A stretch of DNA of 64,000 nt from Nageia nagi (lineage: Eukaryota > Pinophyta): the NCBI GenBank assembly GCA_050084985.1, contig JBITNC010000001.1, positions 52,514,001 to 52,578,000 on the forward strand, written 5' to 3'. The position numbers and the translations under genes are program-made. Below, piece after piece: positions 49,616-62,639 of the stretch. The notes under the pieces were generated by a model that saw only the letters and a list, made by a program, of their open reading frames with translations, ran no database searches and was not told where the DNA came from. Every line of letters starts with the position of its first letter. Within the stretch, counting starts at the first letter, position 1.

Positions 49616-52600
49616 AAGGAAAGCTCTTGGAAAGCCTAAAACACACTTTTGATTGAAAAATGGAGATTCAACAATTATTTGAAGGGCCTTTAAATACATT
49701 CAAATAGGTGAAGAAGAGAAATTTGATTTATGAATAATTCCAATAAGGAAAACCATGAAACTGAAGAGCTAAGTTGAAGATGTGAGCATTCAATCCTATC
49801 TGAGACCCTAAATAGGGCAACAAGAATACAAACTAGGATATCTCACTACTAAAAGTATTAAACAAGAATATAAAAAATACCTAGAAGTTAAAAATATGGA
49901 CTTAATGGTAAGAAATACCTCAACCAACTACAATATGCCTGCATAAATATGTCAAATCACACATAATCAATCAACTACACAAAGAGAAAAAAAAAAGGAG
50001 TTACAAGCAAAAGAAGTATTTTCTATTATAAGTGTTGAAAATGGCAACATAAAAACATAATAATCTCTTCTATATATAAAAAGGAAAATAAAGACCTATT
50101 AATAGAAGTGAAGAAATGGAGTATAAAATACTCCAATAAATTTTGTGTATACAAAAAATATATCTATAGGTCAGAAATGTGGGCAACCATCCACCTGCAT
50201 CGAAAGATCAAATTATGAGTATTAAAGCTCAATTGAACTCCTATAAAAGACTTAATATCGAGTAGGTGAATAGAGCATGAAGTGGGAGGAGCATTTGCAC
50301 ATGATTGGTCATGTCAAAACTAAAGTCAACCTAGAAACATTAACTTCCTTCATATACTTATGTTATTTCTTCAAGCACTTGAGTTTCAAGTGTGATAAAT
50401 ATGTATGTGATGATCCAAGAATACCATAAGCAACTTAGGTTTATGGATCATGTTTGGTATCAAAGTAGTTCTTTTACTGGAACTGATTATCACATCCTAT
50501 TCATTTTTTGAATGGGAATTGAATTCAAAATTGTGCCTATAATTTGGAGTCAAGAGATCTTGTTGATCAATCTAATCCATTAAAATGTGGAATAAAGAAT
50601 TGGACTCACAATTTAAATCTTGAATGGTAAAGGTAATTATTCTACTTTTGTAATCAACATTTTTTTACTAGCAGTTGATGAAGTCATTTCATCATAATGT
50701 TTATCTCGAAATGAATTTTGGTGTGAGGAAAAGGCACTTATATCCTCAATAGTTGTGAAGATCAAGGAAGTTATTTTTTAGGATTGATAATTCTTTTTCT
50801 TGTTAAGTTGTTATTATGAAATAGTGAATGATTTGAGATGAATAATAATTCAAACTAATGTGGGGATAAGCCAAGAAAATAATTAGATAAGAAGGTGATT
50901 CTAGGAAGAGGTAAATTTTGGATTATTTTTTCTCATTATTTTGATCTGAGGCTTTTGTGGGACCAAAAGCCCATAAGATGGGATGAGTGATTCAAAATGG
51001 AAAAAATGGATCTAAAAGAAAATTCCTAAAGATGTTAATTATTATTTTCAAATTGAAGAGTTCTTCACCAACTCTTCAACACCTTCGATGATTCAAAAAT
51101 CTGAGTTTAAATGTGTAAGATATTTAGGTTTGAAGTTATTGATTTTATTTTCAAATCAAATTCCAAAAGGTTAAAAATAAATAAATTATATAAAATTAAA
51201 AATCTTCATCAATTTAAAAATACCCTTTGTGCCAATCCAAAATAAATTCATAGAGTTATGAGTGAAAAAAAGGGATTGAAATAATATTTGGAAATAAGGG
51301 AGCCTAACAATCCAATAAGTTTGTAAAAAAAAAAAATAATATAAATATTTATATTTAAGCCTTCAAATAAGAAAGAAGAGAATCACCCAAAACATCAATT
51401 ATGATATAAAAGTTAAACTACATGGAGGCCCTTGATTCAATAATAAGAGTTATGAATGGTGAAAGATATTCAGGTTTTATTTCTATTATAACCCTTTTTA
51501 ATTTGAAAAAAAGAAACAACATGTAATAATAAACATTAGTTATTCTAAAAATAATAAAATCATAAAAAGGAAGGTCATTAAAAATAACTTAAAGAATTTA
51601 GGAGGGGTATAAAAAGTCAAAAAAAGAAAATCAAAGGCTAAAGCGATAGGAAGATAAAATCCTCATGCTAAGAAGAGAATAAAAACATGGTATCCTAGCT
51701 CATGATTGTGATTATAAGGACAATATGTGTGATCATAGTTAGAAGGATAATAGGAGATAATATAGCTAGAATGGTAATATGCACTTATACAAGGGTCTAA
51801 ATGACTAGAAAGAGGACAAAAAGAAATGGTGTTCTAACTTCCAATTGTGACTACAAGGACAATTAAAGCCTACATTGAGGTTGAAGGGAGATGGAAGAGA
51901 ACAAAATGAAATAGTGTCCTATCTCGTGATTGCAACTACTGCAAACTCTTTTCTTTTAGCCTAAATTATTCTTTATTGAAGTTTATCACTAGAAGGGAAA
52001 GGCCTAGGGATTCATGGCCACTACAGGTTTCATGGCCATTGCTTCTTGAAATTGTTTGTTATTTTCAAAGATTTGATAAGGTTACATAAATCTAGATATG
52101 ATATTTATTCAAATCCTTAAGTAATAAAATTCTTAGGTAAAGATAAAATATTTATGAATATTTTATTATTTTGTAAAGGCCTAGGATTTCATTTACACCT
52201 CAATTTCATGGTCATTGATTTCTAAAAATCTCTAGTTTAATTCCAAAAAAAAATTAAAATTCATGTTACATTCTCCAATTTCAAAAGGCTTAAGGTTTCA
52301 TGGTTGTCACATGTTTCATGGCCATTGCTTCCTAAGCCTACTCTACTAGACATTGAACCCTATATAACTAACTTAATTATATAATTCTCCCTTGAATACC
52401 TTAATTAGCTAAACCTCCCTTATTTAAACCCTTTGATTATCAGTAGTAGACCAAATGCATCCCAAAACTCCTAGGATTTAATTTTTTGTAATTAATCACA
52501 AACTAAAAAAATTTAAACTCTTTTTAGTTTTTTTCCAAATAAGAAATAAACTTATTTTTATTTCTTTTTGTTTTAATTTTCCTTCTTTATTTTGCATTTT
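49616..52600. other. AT-rich sequence, possibly an old LTR element on the plus strand
   Basis: No gene seen. A TATA-like CTATAAAAGA (about 50,240) is followed 210 bp later by a PBS-like TTGGTATCAAAGT (50,455), and a purine tract CAAAGGGAGAGG occurs far downstream at 53,892. This could be the frame of a plus-strand element whose LTR was hit by the gypsy insertion. No LTR pair can be aligned, so this is a suggestion only. A GGTTTCATGGCCATTG-like phrase recurs near 52,025 and 52,310. Confidence 0.3.
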
Positions 52601-53048
52601 GTAGAGGAGGAAAAAAGGGATGTTCCTTGTAGGAGAATGAGAAAGAGGTACATGGTTGGAGAAAAAGGATGCATGTCGGTAAAGTAAAAAAATTCATGCA
52701 AGATGGAAAGGAAAAGGATAAACCATGAGGAGGGGAAAGGTATAAGGATATTTATGGGATGTTGTAAAACAATTAAGGATATTATTTATGGTGTGTTTCA
52801 ATTCATTGTGTATAAAATACTTCTTCATGATGAAGATGATCAGGTTGATAATGTTGAACATATAATTCATGAGGCTTCTTATGAATAAATACTTTGTTGT
52901 ATTCTTTATATGCTTAAGGATAATACTAGTTGGGATAATTTTCTTTTTCGATTAAAGTGGATAGTATGGTTATAAATCCTCATGCTTACAACCCTTATCA
53001 TGGTGTGCATTATTACAAATCATTTAGATATTTGGGAGTAGATTTCAA

Positions 53049-53369
53049 GTGGATCCTTGTATATTCCTAGATTATATATATGGTACTCTTCTATATAGAA
53101 ATATTTTATTTCATATGGATCCAAGTGAAAGTTATAAAGGTTGTGGCAGAGTGTTATTTTACCATAAAAAATATGACACTTTCATTTGGACTATTCCATG
53201 GAAATATAAGATTTTCACTTATGAACCTCTCATTATATTTAGAAATAATTATCATATTTGGGCGATCTATAATCAACAAACATATGTGCTATTATTGATA
53301 CCTCATGGGCATAATAACAATTGGAAGGAATATTCTTGGTATGCAAGTACCAACAAACTAAATTTATGA
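53049..53369 (+). CDS. Unidentified aromatic-rich ORF
   Basis: An open frame of about 100 codons, starting only with GTG, reads YIYGTLLYRNILFHMDPSE and FRNNYHIWAIYNQQTY. It is rich in Tyr, Phe, Trp and His. I recognise no family. In DNA this AT-rich such a frame can occur by chance; it sits in the possible plus-strand element. Confidence 0.2.
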   Translation: MDPCIFLDYIYGTLLYRNILFHMDPSESYKGCGRVLFYHKKYDTFIWTIPWKYKIFTYEPLIIFRNNYHIWAIYNQQTYVLLLIPHGHNNNWKEYSWYASTNKLNL

Positions 53370-54144
53370 TTATACAAGGACTATTTTATATGTACCTTCA
53401 TGTAAGAAAAAGAATCTTAATAAGGTTTAAATAAAGATCTCCATCAAATAAGCTTTACAAGCAAGAAAATGATTATCACATAGAAACTAGGTAAAGAGTT
53501 GAATTTCATTATCATAAACCTCTTAAGAAGGTATCATAACAAATATATAAATGAAATATTAAAGATTAGGAATATAGATCACCTTTCAAAGTGTTATAAT
53601 ATTATTAATTATGGCAATAAAGGAAAATACATCAAAATATTTCAAGGAATAAGATAAGATATAGGAATCTAGAATAGCTTGGAAGAATACAAAAATATTA
53701 TGCAAGAAGAGAACATTTTATGGGGCCTAAAGTAAGCTTAAGAGTTCTAAGGAAGTGGAGAGAGGCTGATAAGTTATCAAAGAAGCTAATAAGTTATCAA
53801 AGAAGCATACTTATATCAAGATTATAATCCAAAACCATCACAATATTTTGAAAACTCCATAAAATATGCAAGCTTTAAGGACAAATTATTTCAAAGGGAG
53901 AGGATATATAATGACTTGTTATTTGTATTACATTAGTTTCACCTTATCTAGGGTGATTCTATTATTAAAAATAATATCATAAAAATAAAACATGTGTAAT
54001 ACTAATCATCATCATTGAAAAATCATATTTTCATCTCTTAATTGCAATATTTGGAGGTTTCCCCAAGTGGTAAAGATATTGGATGTTCATCCCCTCAAAG
54101 CAGTAAATTCCATCACCTCCAATGACACTTTGGTGAGTAGGATC

Positions 54145-55420
54145 TTATGTTTCTTTTGAAACAACTATTTCTTCAATCATAGTAAGGAACTCCCATGGTT
54201 CCTCTTTGCAAAATGTTTCCTTTTCAAGATAAATATTTGTTATCACTTCAAGTGAGTGATCTCCACCCACAATTGCCTCTTCAAGACAATTATTTATATT
54301 CTTTGATAATGCCTCCATTACACCATGAAGTCCATTAGTGACTATTTCACTATGTTCTATCTCTCGCTTGAGATATTCTTCCTCATAAAAAATAGTCTTC
54401 ACTCTTGACGAGTGATTTCTTCTCCATCAATTGATGCTTTCATAGTCATGATAACTTGAAGTTCACCAACCTTGGTTATATCTTGACTCTCTATATTATT
54501 TTCTATTGCATATTTATCCTCTCAAATTAGATATCCTATTGTTCTTCTCTCTTCACACAACACATCCTTAACTCTTGATGAGTGAGGTTATCCATTGAGC
54601 ATAAAACTTATAGTCTTCATCTCCACTTCATCTATGATCTGTTTTGGAACATTATCCCATACTGCCTCTCTAAGGCAATCATCATTCACTATGAAAGAGT
54701 GAGTTTCACAATGTCTATCCACCCAATATGAATGATCTTCAAGAAAGGAGAACTCCATGAGTGTTAATACTTCTTTATCATTTTTCTTCCCCTTTAAAGT
54801 AACTCTAACATATGGGTAATCAACTCCCAAAACTTCATCTATTGCCTTTCCAACAAGATAATATTTCACTCCAAATGAGTGAGGTATCAAATTTGGTTTT
54901 TCATAATATATCATTCCAAATGAATGATCTTCCACTTTATCTAAGTGGGTTGCAACCAAAAAGCAAAACTCCTCCATGGGAAGTTGTTCTTCCAATTTTG
55001 GTGTAAATGTCCCCTCCATGAGATATACTCTATCAAAAAAATTGTAGTCTTGTCCCTCCTCCATGAAATATTCTTAAGCCATCTCATCTTGGTGGTCTTC
55101 AACTTGGGCAATCCAACATTCTTCCATGAAGTAATCTTCAACAAAGTGTTGAGATGTTATCTCCTCCTCTATAGCTGAAGGTACATCTCTTCAATGAGAC
55201 ATGCATTCTTCTTATGAGAAATGTGAATACTTTATAATTCTATCATTCCTACAAAAGATTTATCAATACAATTTTTTTTTTAACATATTCTTCCTCTAAA
55301 AGAAATAATTCATCATTAATGCCTTCATCATAGTACATGCATCTAACATGAAGTTTATCATAATAATCTTCATCAGAATAAGCCTCCACATAAGGCTTAT
55401 TCACATTCTCCTCTTAATAA
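54145..55420 (-). pseudogene. Acidic, internally repetitive coding-like tract
   Basis: On the minus strand several frames give Glu/Asp-rich peptide with recurring phrases: DYFMEECW, EYFMEEGQ, VYLMEGTF and LPMEEFCF, and also EDHSFGM, PHSFGVK, EDHSYWVD and GDHSLEV. The longest unbroken part is 54,588-55,064 (158 codons). It follows, in orientation, the PBS and gag start of a copia relic (56,113 and 55,770-55,890), so it may be an extended gag or a captured repeat-rich gene. I cannot name it. Stops separate the parts. Confidence 0.5.
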
Positions 55421-55769
55421 GAAATTCATTATGCATTCCTTTATAATACATGTCTTCCACAACAAGAACCATACAAGGTTGATAAGGATCTCCACAAGAG
55501 TCTCATAGGGCTCTCCAAATGGATATTCAAGGTAAAAGGCTTTAGCTCCTTGCTCATACAATCCAGGAGATTATCACACACTATCTCACAAGAGTTCTAA
55601 TAAACTTCTTGTAATATACTTCATGCATGTCCAATATCATATAACTAGCAATAAGAGGAAAAATATTCTCTTTTATACCTCTCCTTAAGTTCATGAGATC
55701 CAAGAAATTTTAATATTGCTCCTCTTTCTTCAACCTCCTATCTTATTTTCAAAGTATACTCCATGTGAG

Positions 55770-55890
55770 GGGTTATTCATAGTTACCTTCTATAATGCTC
55801 CAAAGGTATTTGTCCATTAAGAAAGTCTTAATTATTATATCTAGTAAGCATAATCTTTCCATCAAATTTTGGGATCTCTATGCCCTCAAA
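55770..55890 (-). pseudogene. Copia gag start (relic)
   Basis: On the minus strand KFDGK (about 55,865) and, after a shift, KTFLMDKYLWSIIEGNYE (55,776-55,830) match the beginning of copia Gag, where FDG..Y..W...M..FL....LW..IEG is usual. It lies about 240 bp inside the PBS, as expected. Confidence 0.7.
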
Positions 55891-56112
55891 CATGATGACC
55901 ATCCAACAATCTTCCATGTGATAGACACTCAACTAGAAACAACTCATTCACACTTACAAAAAGCTATTGGGTAGAGTGTTGTTGTTGGTAGCCATTACAC
56001 TCTCAACAATTCAATAAAACTTTGGGCCTCTCTTCACATACTTGCAAGAGTTTCTCTAAATTCTTGAAAATACCCATAAGCTTAACTCTAAAACTCTAGA
56101 TATCTCAACTAA

Positions 56113-56124
56113 GCTCTAATACCA
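56113..56124 (-). other. PBS of the minus-strand copia relic
   Basis: TGGTATTAGAGC, one base from canonical, three bases from an LTR end (minus-strand ...CTTCTCA, plus-strand TGAGAAG at 56,128). Confidence 0.8.
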
Positions 56125-56127
56125 CAA

Positions 56128-57080
56128 TGAGAAGTATAAACTTTCATTGATTAAAATGAAATCATTACATGTATATATATGTTTTGTAAAAAGCAAATAT
56201 AGACTCAACTAAATATAAAATCAAGTTGGATAAAATCAACTTGTTATAATCTAATCTTGGAAAGGCATAAATCTAGAAGTCCCTAAAAGTACCCTAACAT
56301 GCTAGACAATAATTAGGTAAAATAAACACTCAAATTAGAAACATCTAAATCTAAATTGGAAGCCAAAAAATGATATCCTAAACATGCCAAAATTAGAACT
56401 ACAGGATCTATTTTTAAATGTCATATTTAGGATAGAAATATATTTCATCTAGGATGAAACACAATGTGTTTATGGTAGATTGAAACATAGCTACGTTTGG
56501 ACTGAAACGTAATGTGTTTGGATTGAAATATACTAGACTAGATAGCTTATAAAAAATCATCCAATATGATGGTCAAAACTTTAACAAAGGTAGGCATGTG
56601 TATACGCATTGAGAAGGTATCATTAATAACTATCCAATTCAAAAGAATCAACTCAATTGGATGTATCTACAAAAATTTATACCTTATCGAATTTCATTGA
56701 TCGATTTTACAAATTTAGTTGATCTTCAAGTAGTTTGTTCTTCAACTCGAATGGTCTTCGATTGAGCTCTAGTTTCAACAATAATAGTATGGAATATTAC
56801 CCCATCAACAAAGTTATGCTAATAGGTTAGTTTTCTTACCTCTAGAATATTTGCTAGTATAATAATAACCAACCCAACATATAAAATGCTTTCTAGTGTT
56901 GTATAAAGTGGTGTCTCCCCATTAGATATCCTCAAGGTAAAAATATGTCTTGCTTTCAAAAATTGTACATACTATTTAGAAATCAATTGCAATATCCATG
57001 TTCCATAAATAGCTAAAGGTAAATTAGAAGGAAATGAAAATAAGAAATATTTATGAGAATATATTCAATATTAATAAATC
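56128..57080 (-). mobile_element. LTR of the minus-strand copia relic, right end unknown
   Basis: The LTR end is fixed by the PBS. A TATATATA stretch at 56,172 and AT-rich sequence follow. I cannot find the LTR start or a partner copy. Confidence 0.45.
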
Positions 57081-57086
57081 ATATTC

Positions 57087-57745
57087 TTGTATAAGCATTA
57101 GGTTTTCACTTGGATGTTGTTGGCTTGAAATACTTTGCACACAACGGAGGTTGGTGGAGTTTATTTAATGCTTGAAAGCACGAAAATGTTCAACTACCAT
57201 TAAAGATGTCTAAAATTTTTTTTTATATATATACACATTTCAAAATGTAGTAGAGGATAAGGCTATCAAGAATATGAAATCAAAGAAGGTATTAACCCAA
57301 ACTGTTAGTATCAAAAAGAGCTAAGGAGCCTTTGTAAGTTTTACTCTAAGCCTTTGTGAATAGCAAGAGAAACATTCATAAAGGCTTTCTAAGAGAAAAA
57401 TTGATGAGGATATATTTAAAATTATTACATGAAGTTCTTATGTAAGCATTAGGTTTTCACTCATATTTCAATGGCATGAAATGATTTGCTCCCACCAATG
57501 AAGGTTTATTGAGTTGATTTAATGCTTACAAGCACATGAATGTTCAACTACCATTAAATATGTCTAAAATTTATTATATATATAAGCATTTCAAAACACA
57601 ATAGAATATATGTCTATAAGGAGCATGCAATCAAAGAAGGTATTAAGCAAAACTATTAGTATCATAAAAAGATGGTGAGCCTTTATGAATGTTTCTCCAA
57701 GTCTTTATGTTTGGTAAGATCAACATTTGAAGGCTTTCAAATTTG
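57087..57745. repeat. Tandem duplication of about 351 bp (two units)
   Basis: The units start at TAAGCATTAGGTTTTCACT (57,092 and 57,443) and share, in order, TTTAATGCTT..AAGCAC, GTTCAACTACCATTAAA, TATATATA, ATCAAAGAAGGTATTAA and GAGCCTTT. Each has picked up many changes, so the duplication is old. No coding frame. Confidence 0.85.
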
Positions 57746-57769
57746 GGTGATAATTGAACTCCAAAATTT

Positions 57770-58960
57770 GATAGCCTATAAATTCATAGCCTCTAAATCA
57801 CTTCTAACAACCTTTGTTGTTATCCTAAAGATGTCTTCAATGTAAGGTGCTAATGTTTTGTAGTAGATTAGAGAAATTGAAATGAGGCATTCAAATGAAG
57901 CTTTCTATATGGAGTATTAGGGGAAATGTTGTTTCAAAAATAATATGCATAATGTAGTCCCTTTATATTTCATTCTCAAAGATTTTCCATGAATGTACAT
58001 GCCCCAATTTAAAGCTACAAAAGTTGCACATATAGCTAGAATACTTGCAATGGTTATTCGATATGGTCTAAAACTAATCAAGTATTATGCATACCATATA
58101 TATTGTATTCATTGCATTCATAGTGATATTGTCAATTATGCAAATGTGACATAAATAATGCTTGGTATCATCATGAATATTGTGTTATATCAAAATCATG
58201 TTATGTTAAGATGTTGAAAATATATTGCAATGATATTTTTGAATATGTAAATGTGACCTAAGAAGTATTTGGTATTATCTTACATGTTATGTTATTTGAA
58301 ACTTAGGTTATGCAAGAATGACATGAACATCATAATGATACTATCATGGAAGGATGTCTTTTAGTCTTGAAATTGCTACATGCTTAGATTATACATGAGT
58401 ATTATTAAGTATTTTCATGTACAATATGTATCTTTTAACTTAGGCTATGCAAGTATGATATGAACATTGCATTGAATCTCAATTATTGGTATCTTTGCAA
58501 TAACTTATGCAAAGGTGAGCTTAGCCTCTTGCACAATATATATGAGTGCATGCAAAATATCATTCTTTATCTATGACTTCACTACTTGATCAAGAGAAAT
58601 CAATTGCTTGATAAAAATCTTGTAGCATCTTGTAGGTACAAAGGAAAACTAAGCTAGGAGTGAGGTGAGTAAGTATCCTGAGCATGAGGTTAGCCAATCA
58701 AACATAAGAAGGAAATTTGGTAAAATTAAGAGAGAGAGAGATAGAGAGAATACAAGTTCTTATAGGCATATGATTACACCACTACAAAAAGGTAAAATCT
58801 TATCAATGTGAGGGTTAGAATGCAATGTATTATTTTTTAAATTTCAGTTTGTATCATGATGCCAATGCTGCTAATTACCATGTCAACACTAGCATCAACC
58901 TTGGCATTAAATTTAGCATCATCCCTAATGGTTCCCAAGTGTTTCATCCTATAAAATATT
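57770..58960. other. Segment shared with 60,938-61,120, then AT-rich sequence
   Basis: 57,770-57,960 aligns with 60,938-61,120 (CACTTCTAACAA, AAGATGTCTT, GTAAGGTGC, TATGGAG, ATGCATAAT in order). On the minus strand both follow PPR relics. The rest, 57,961-58,960, has no gene I can support; GAGAGAGAGATAGAGAGA occurs near 58,733. Confidence 0.55.
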
Positions 58961-59520
58961 TTAAGGTATGTTGTTAGTGTTGGTTCCCAAGTGATTCATC
59001 AGATCAAAGAGTTTAAGTGAATCCTTATTATGACCATGAATTGCATATCCTTCAATCATTGCAGTCAATGAAATTGTATTTGCATCATGCACCTTGTCAA
59101 ACAATTTATATCCCATATCTACACTTCCACATTTTACATACATGTCTACCAGGGCATTCACAAACACAATATTTGATAGAAATATAATTTTAAAGAGTCT
59201 TTGATGTATGTATAAAACTTGTTGCAAATATCCTGTTTGGTGTGTGCTTTGAGGATGATGGAAAATGTGAATTTATTGGGACATGTGTATCTTCTCTATG
59301 CTTCCACATTTTGCATAGATGTCTACCAGGCCATTCAAAACTAAAAATTTGATAGAAATCCACTTTTAAATAGTATTTTATGTATGTGTAAACCTTGTTG
59401 CAAATCTCCATCCAATTTACCTTTGAAGGAATTCTTTTATGTGCATGATATCAGGCATTCACAACCACAACATGTGGCAGACATCCACTTTTCAAAGAGT
59501 CTTCAAAGAAGCCATAGTCA
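58961..59520 (-). pseudogene. PPR protein gene relic with repeated segment
   Basis: The minus-strand frame 58,961-59,227 reads VNALVDMYVKCGSVDMGYKL then FDKVHDANTISLTAMIEGYA and IHGHNKDSLKLFDLMN. These are consecutive PLS-type PPR repeats of an organelle RNA-binding protein family. Upstream, the segment coding for VNALVDMYVKCG appears again at 59,300-59,411 and in part at 59,450-59,510, with shifts. This gives a local repetition with a period of about 178 bp. No complete protein is possible. Confidence 0.8.
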
Positions 59521-60937
59521 TTCGATTATGTTAAATTTTGGAGGATTGATATGTGTTTCTTGATGACCTATGTGCTCATTTTTCTTGTTTCTAGTACCTC
59601 TTTACATTTTGGTTATGCCATTTAGTGGCATAATTAGCATTAGACAAGTTCATATTTAGATACATCTTAAAAAGTTATGAAATTTTCAAAAAAAGGTGTC
59701 AAAATTCCTTACGATTCAAAAGATATGATTATTTCAAGTTTTGAAAAGTAAGAAAAATGAAAATCAGTTCTATTTCAACTCCTATATCATACCTAATCAA
59801 ACTAATCCAATATGTTTATGTCTAGTGTTAGACCTAGCATCATATGTAGAGTAAAAACATCTAGAAAATTGCTAAATTCAATGCATGAAGCCATGTTGAT
59901 GCCTATTATTGCTAATGGCATCAAGATATAGTTTTTCATGCATGGATGTCTTCTTTAACATTAATGGCCTTTTGGTAGTAGGGTTAAGAGTCTAATCATG
60001 CATGCATGTTGTAGTGTTGAAATGAAGGTTTATTGTGTTGAATAAGTATTAGTTATGAAATTAATATTTCATGTTTGAATCTTAGTCCTAATCATTAGTA
60101 TTAATACTTGATTTGAATATATCAATATTTATGTATCTGAAAAAAGTCTCAAGATACCTTCTTGCCTCATCTTTAATGGTTGGTATGGGTAAGGATGTTT
60201 AAACATCTACCTGTTATATGGAGGGCTAAGGTTATCCATTAATTCATTCCCTAAAAACACCTTGAGTTAATAAAATAAAGTTTGTAAATGAGCAAAGGGT
60301 TATTATATTTTTGTCAATCAAATTCTTAAGATCAAAGCCTATAACATCCAAGCATTTTGTAAACTTGAGTTGTGTAAAGAATTAGCTAGGGATTTTGACA
60401 TATCTTAGAGATCAATTTGAGAAACCTTGTATGAAGGTTTTTACATATATTAGAGATCAATTTGAGAAACCTTGTATGAAGGTTACTCCATGGCCAACCA
60501 TGGAGTGAGATAAAATTATTTTGGTTGTTATTATTATCATATTTACATATGTTTTAGAGTTTTTTTTTTGCAGGTTTACATGATTTTGGAAGCTTTACAT
60601 GTCCATTATTGGAGTGTCTTAGATGAAGAGGCAATTTATTTCCTCTTTTAAGGTATATTTCATCTACTTTACCTCTTAAGATTCATTGGCATAGTATTTG
60701 CTAGTTTATCTCTCCTTTATATCTTGTAGAATAAATCTTGTGTCATGAACATATTCTACTGCTTTCATCACCATAAAAAATCTCTCAAACTCTTTGTAAA
60801 GTATCAAATAGTAGGGGCATAAGAACAAGTAATACTTATTGTATAAAATGGAATTGGTAACTTTCATAATTTATGGTAAATTCCTCATGATACTATTCTT
60901 AAATTAGTATCTCTTCATCATAAATTAAGCTTTAAAA
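59521..60937. other. No gene seen between PPR relics
   Basis: AT-rich sequence with a direct repeat of about 50 bp (TTTGAGAAACCTTGTATGAA at 60,415 and 60,460). No coding frame. Confidence 0.4.
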
Positions 60938-61345
60938 TTCAGTAGCCTATGAAACAATAGCCTCTACATCACTTCTAACAATCTTTGTTATGATATTGAA
61001 GATGTCTTGCATGTAAGGTGCAAGTTATTCATAGTAAATTGAAGAAATTGCAATAAGCATTCAAATACACCTTACCTTATACGAGTATATGGAGAAAATA
61101 GTGTTTCATAAATAGCATGCATAATATAGCTACATTGCCGATTTAATATGATTATAATTATTAATGGATTTGAAGTATCGATAGCACTCTTTCACTAGAC
61201 CTGCATGGTTACATGCATATAATACTCTAATAAATGTAACATCATCTAGATTAATGCCTACATATTCCATTTGTTCAAATAGTTTGTTCCCAAACTTAGC
61301 ATATTTGTCTATTAGAGCATTGAACATACAAGGTTGATTTATATA
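60938..61345 (-). pseudogene. Second PPR gene relic
   Basis: On the minus strand NALIDKYAKFG joins directly to NKLFEQMEYVGINLDDVTF and IRVLYACNHAGLVKECYRYF, the last PPR repeats before the E domain, then AM..LYYACYL, recalling the usual AMEHYACMVDL. Part of one repeat is lost after KYAKFG. It continues into the segment shared with 57,770-57,960, so this and the previous relic probably come from one duplicated pseudogene. Confidence 0.8.
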
Positions 61346-62600
61346 TATATATATATTGTAAATTGGTAAAAAAAGAGGATTTTTTAGATAAGAACCCAAA
61401 CTTGTTTTTACAATTTAGATATTCAACAATAGTCATAGCTTATACAAAAATCATATATTGCATTCTTGTAGTCAATATATCATATATACTATAATAGTTT
61501 GTATCTAATCAAAGCATACATTCTTATATCTCTAGTAGCCATAACAACTAGGGCATTCATAACCAATAATAACAAATTTTCCTTATTGTCTTCAAGAATG
61601 TATTCAATGAGCTTTCTTATTTTTTTCATCCATTATGGTAGTCAGACTAGAAAAAGTATTCTTGCATTTCAAACTCCTCATGTATTAATTATGCATTGTA
61701 CTTTTTGTGTCTTTTTCTAGAGTTTCATATATTGCATTTGTATTTTTTTTAGAATTATGATCCTTTTTCGTAGAACTAATTGGATTTGTATAGGAATATT
61801 TCCTCCTCTTTTCCTTTATCCTGCTAGTAGACCCACCTTGTTCAAGAGATTCAGCACTCATAGAAGTCAAAAATGATTCAAGATGTTTTAGTATGGTCAT
61901 AAACCATCATAATATAGTTTATGAGAGTGATTTATAAACATCGTAAAAGATCCTAAAATAACAATCTTTACCCACCCTCATAAGAATAGACCAAGGTGAT
62001 TTTTTGCTACAAGTTTTGACCATCATAGTATAATGTTGACTTTTAAATGACACCCCCATAGATGATGACTAAAAAATCACCATCAAAGGCTTTTTACAAT
62101 GGTTTAGAACCACCATAAAAGGCCCTTTTTGGTGTATCATAATTGATTTTTCATGACCATTTAACCTAACTCTAGTTTGATAACTACTTCAAATTAATTA
62201 AAAATTTGAAGAATTTCTATTTATGGAAAATTATTTTTAAATAAAATCGTAGATTTTGAAGGTCATTTTGTTGAATTTTAGGAGTTATTACATTATAAAA
62301 TTTTGCTTAAACTATACATATTCATAATTGAGATCTAATTGAATTTTAGGAGTTATTGCATATTTTGTTGAGTTTTGTGAAATTTTATGAAAACCCTAGT
62401 TTTGCTTTCTTACATCTTGCATGTGTGTATTCTTAAATATCATGATCATTAAAATATATTTTGATGGATTATGAAAAATATCATGTGTTGCACTCATAAT
62501 ATCATGTGACATCATATGTGATGCATTCATAATATCATGTTGTGTGTTGTATGTCATATTTATAATATCATATAAAGTATTGATTGCTACATTGTATGCT
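61346..62600. other. No gene seen; AT-rich
   Basis: No domain found in the short frames. An (AT)n run lies at 61,339-61,357 and repeated ATAATATCATG words lie at 62,490-62,580. Confidence 0.4.
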
Positions 62601-62639
62601 ATATTTGGGTATCATGATGTATCCATAATCCAAAAGAAA

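Noticed and set aside
50455-53905. A defined plus-strand retrotransposon bounded by a PBS-like and a purine-rich site
   Set aside because: Neither LTR can be aligned and no gag or pol wording is present, so it is mentioned only as a possibility.
61499-61720. 73-codon plus-strand ORF
   Set aside because: Hydrophobic low-complexity peptide in AT-rich DNA with no domain or supporting context.
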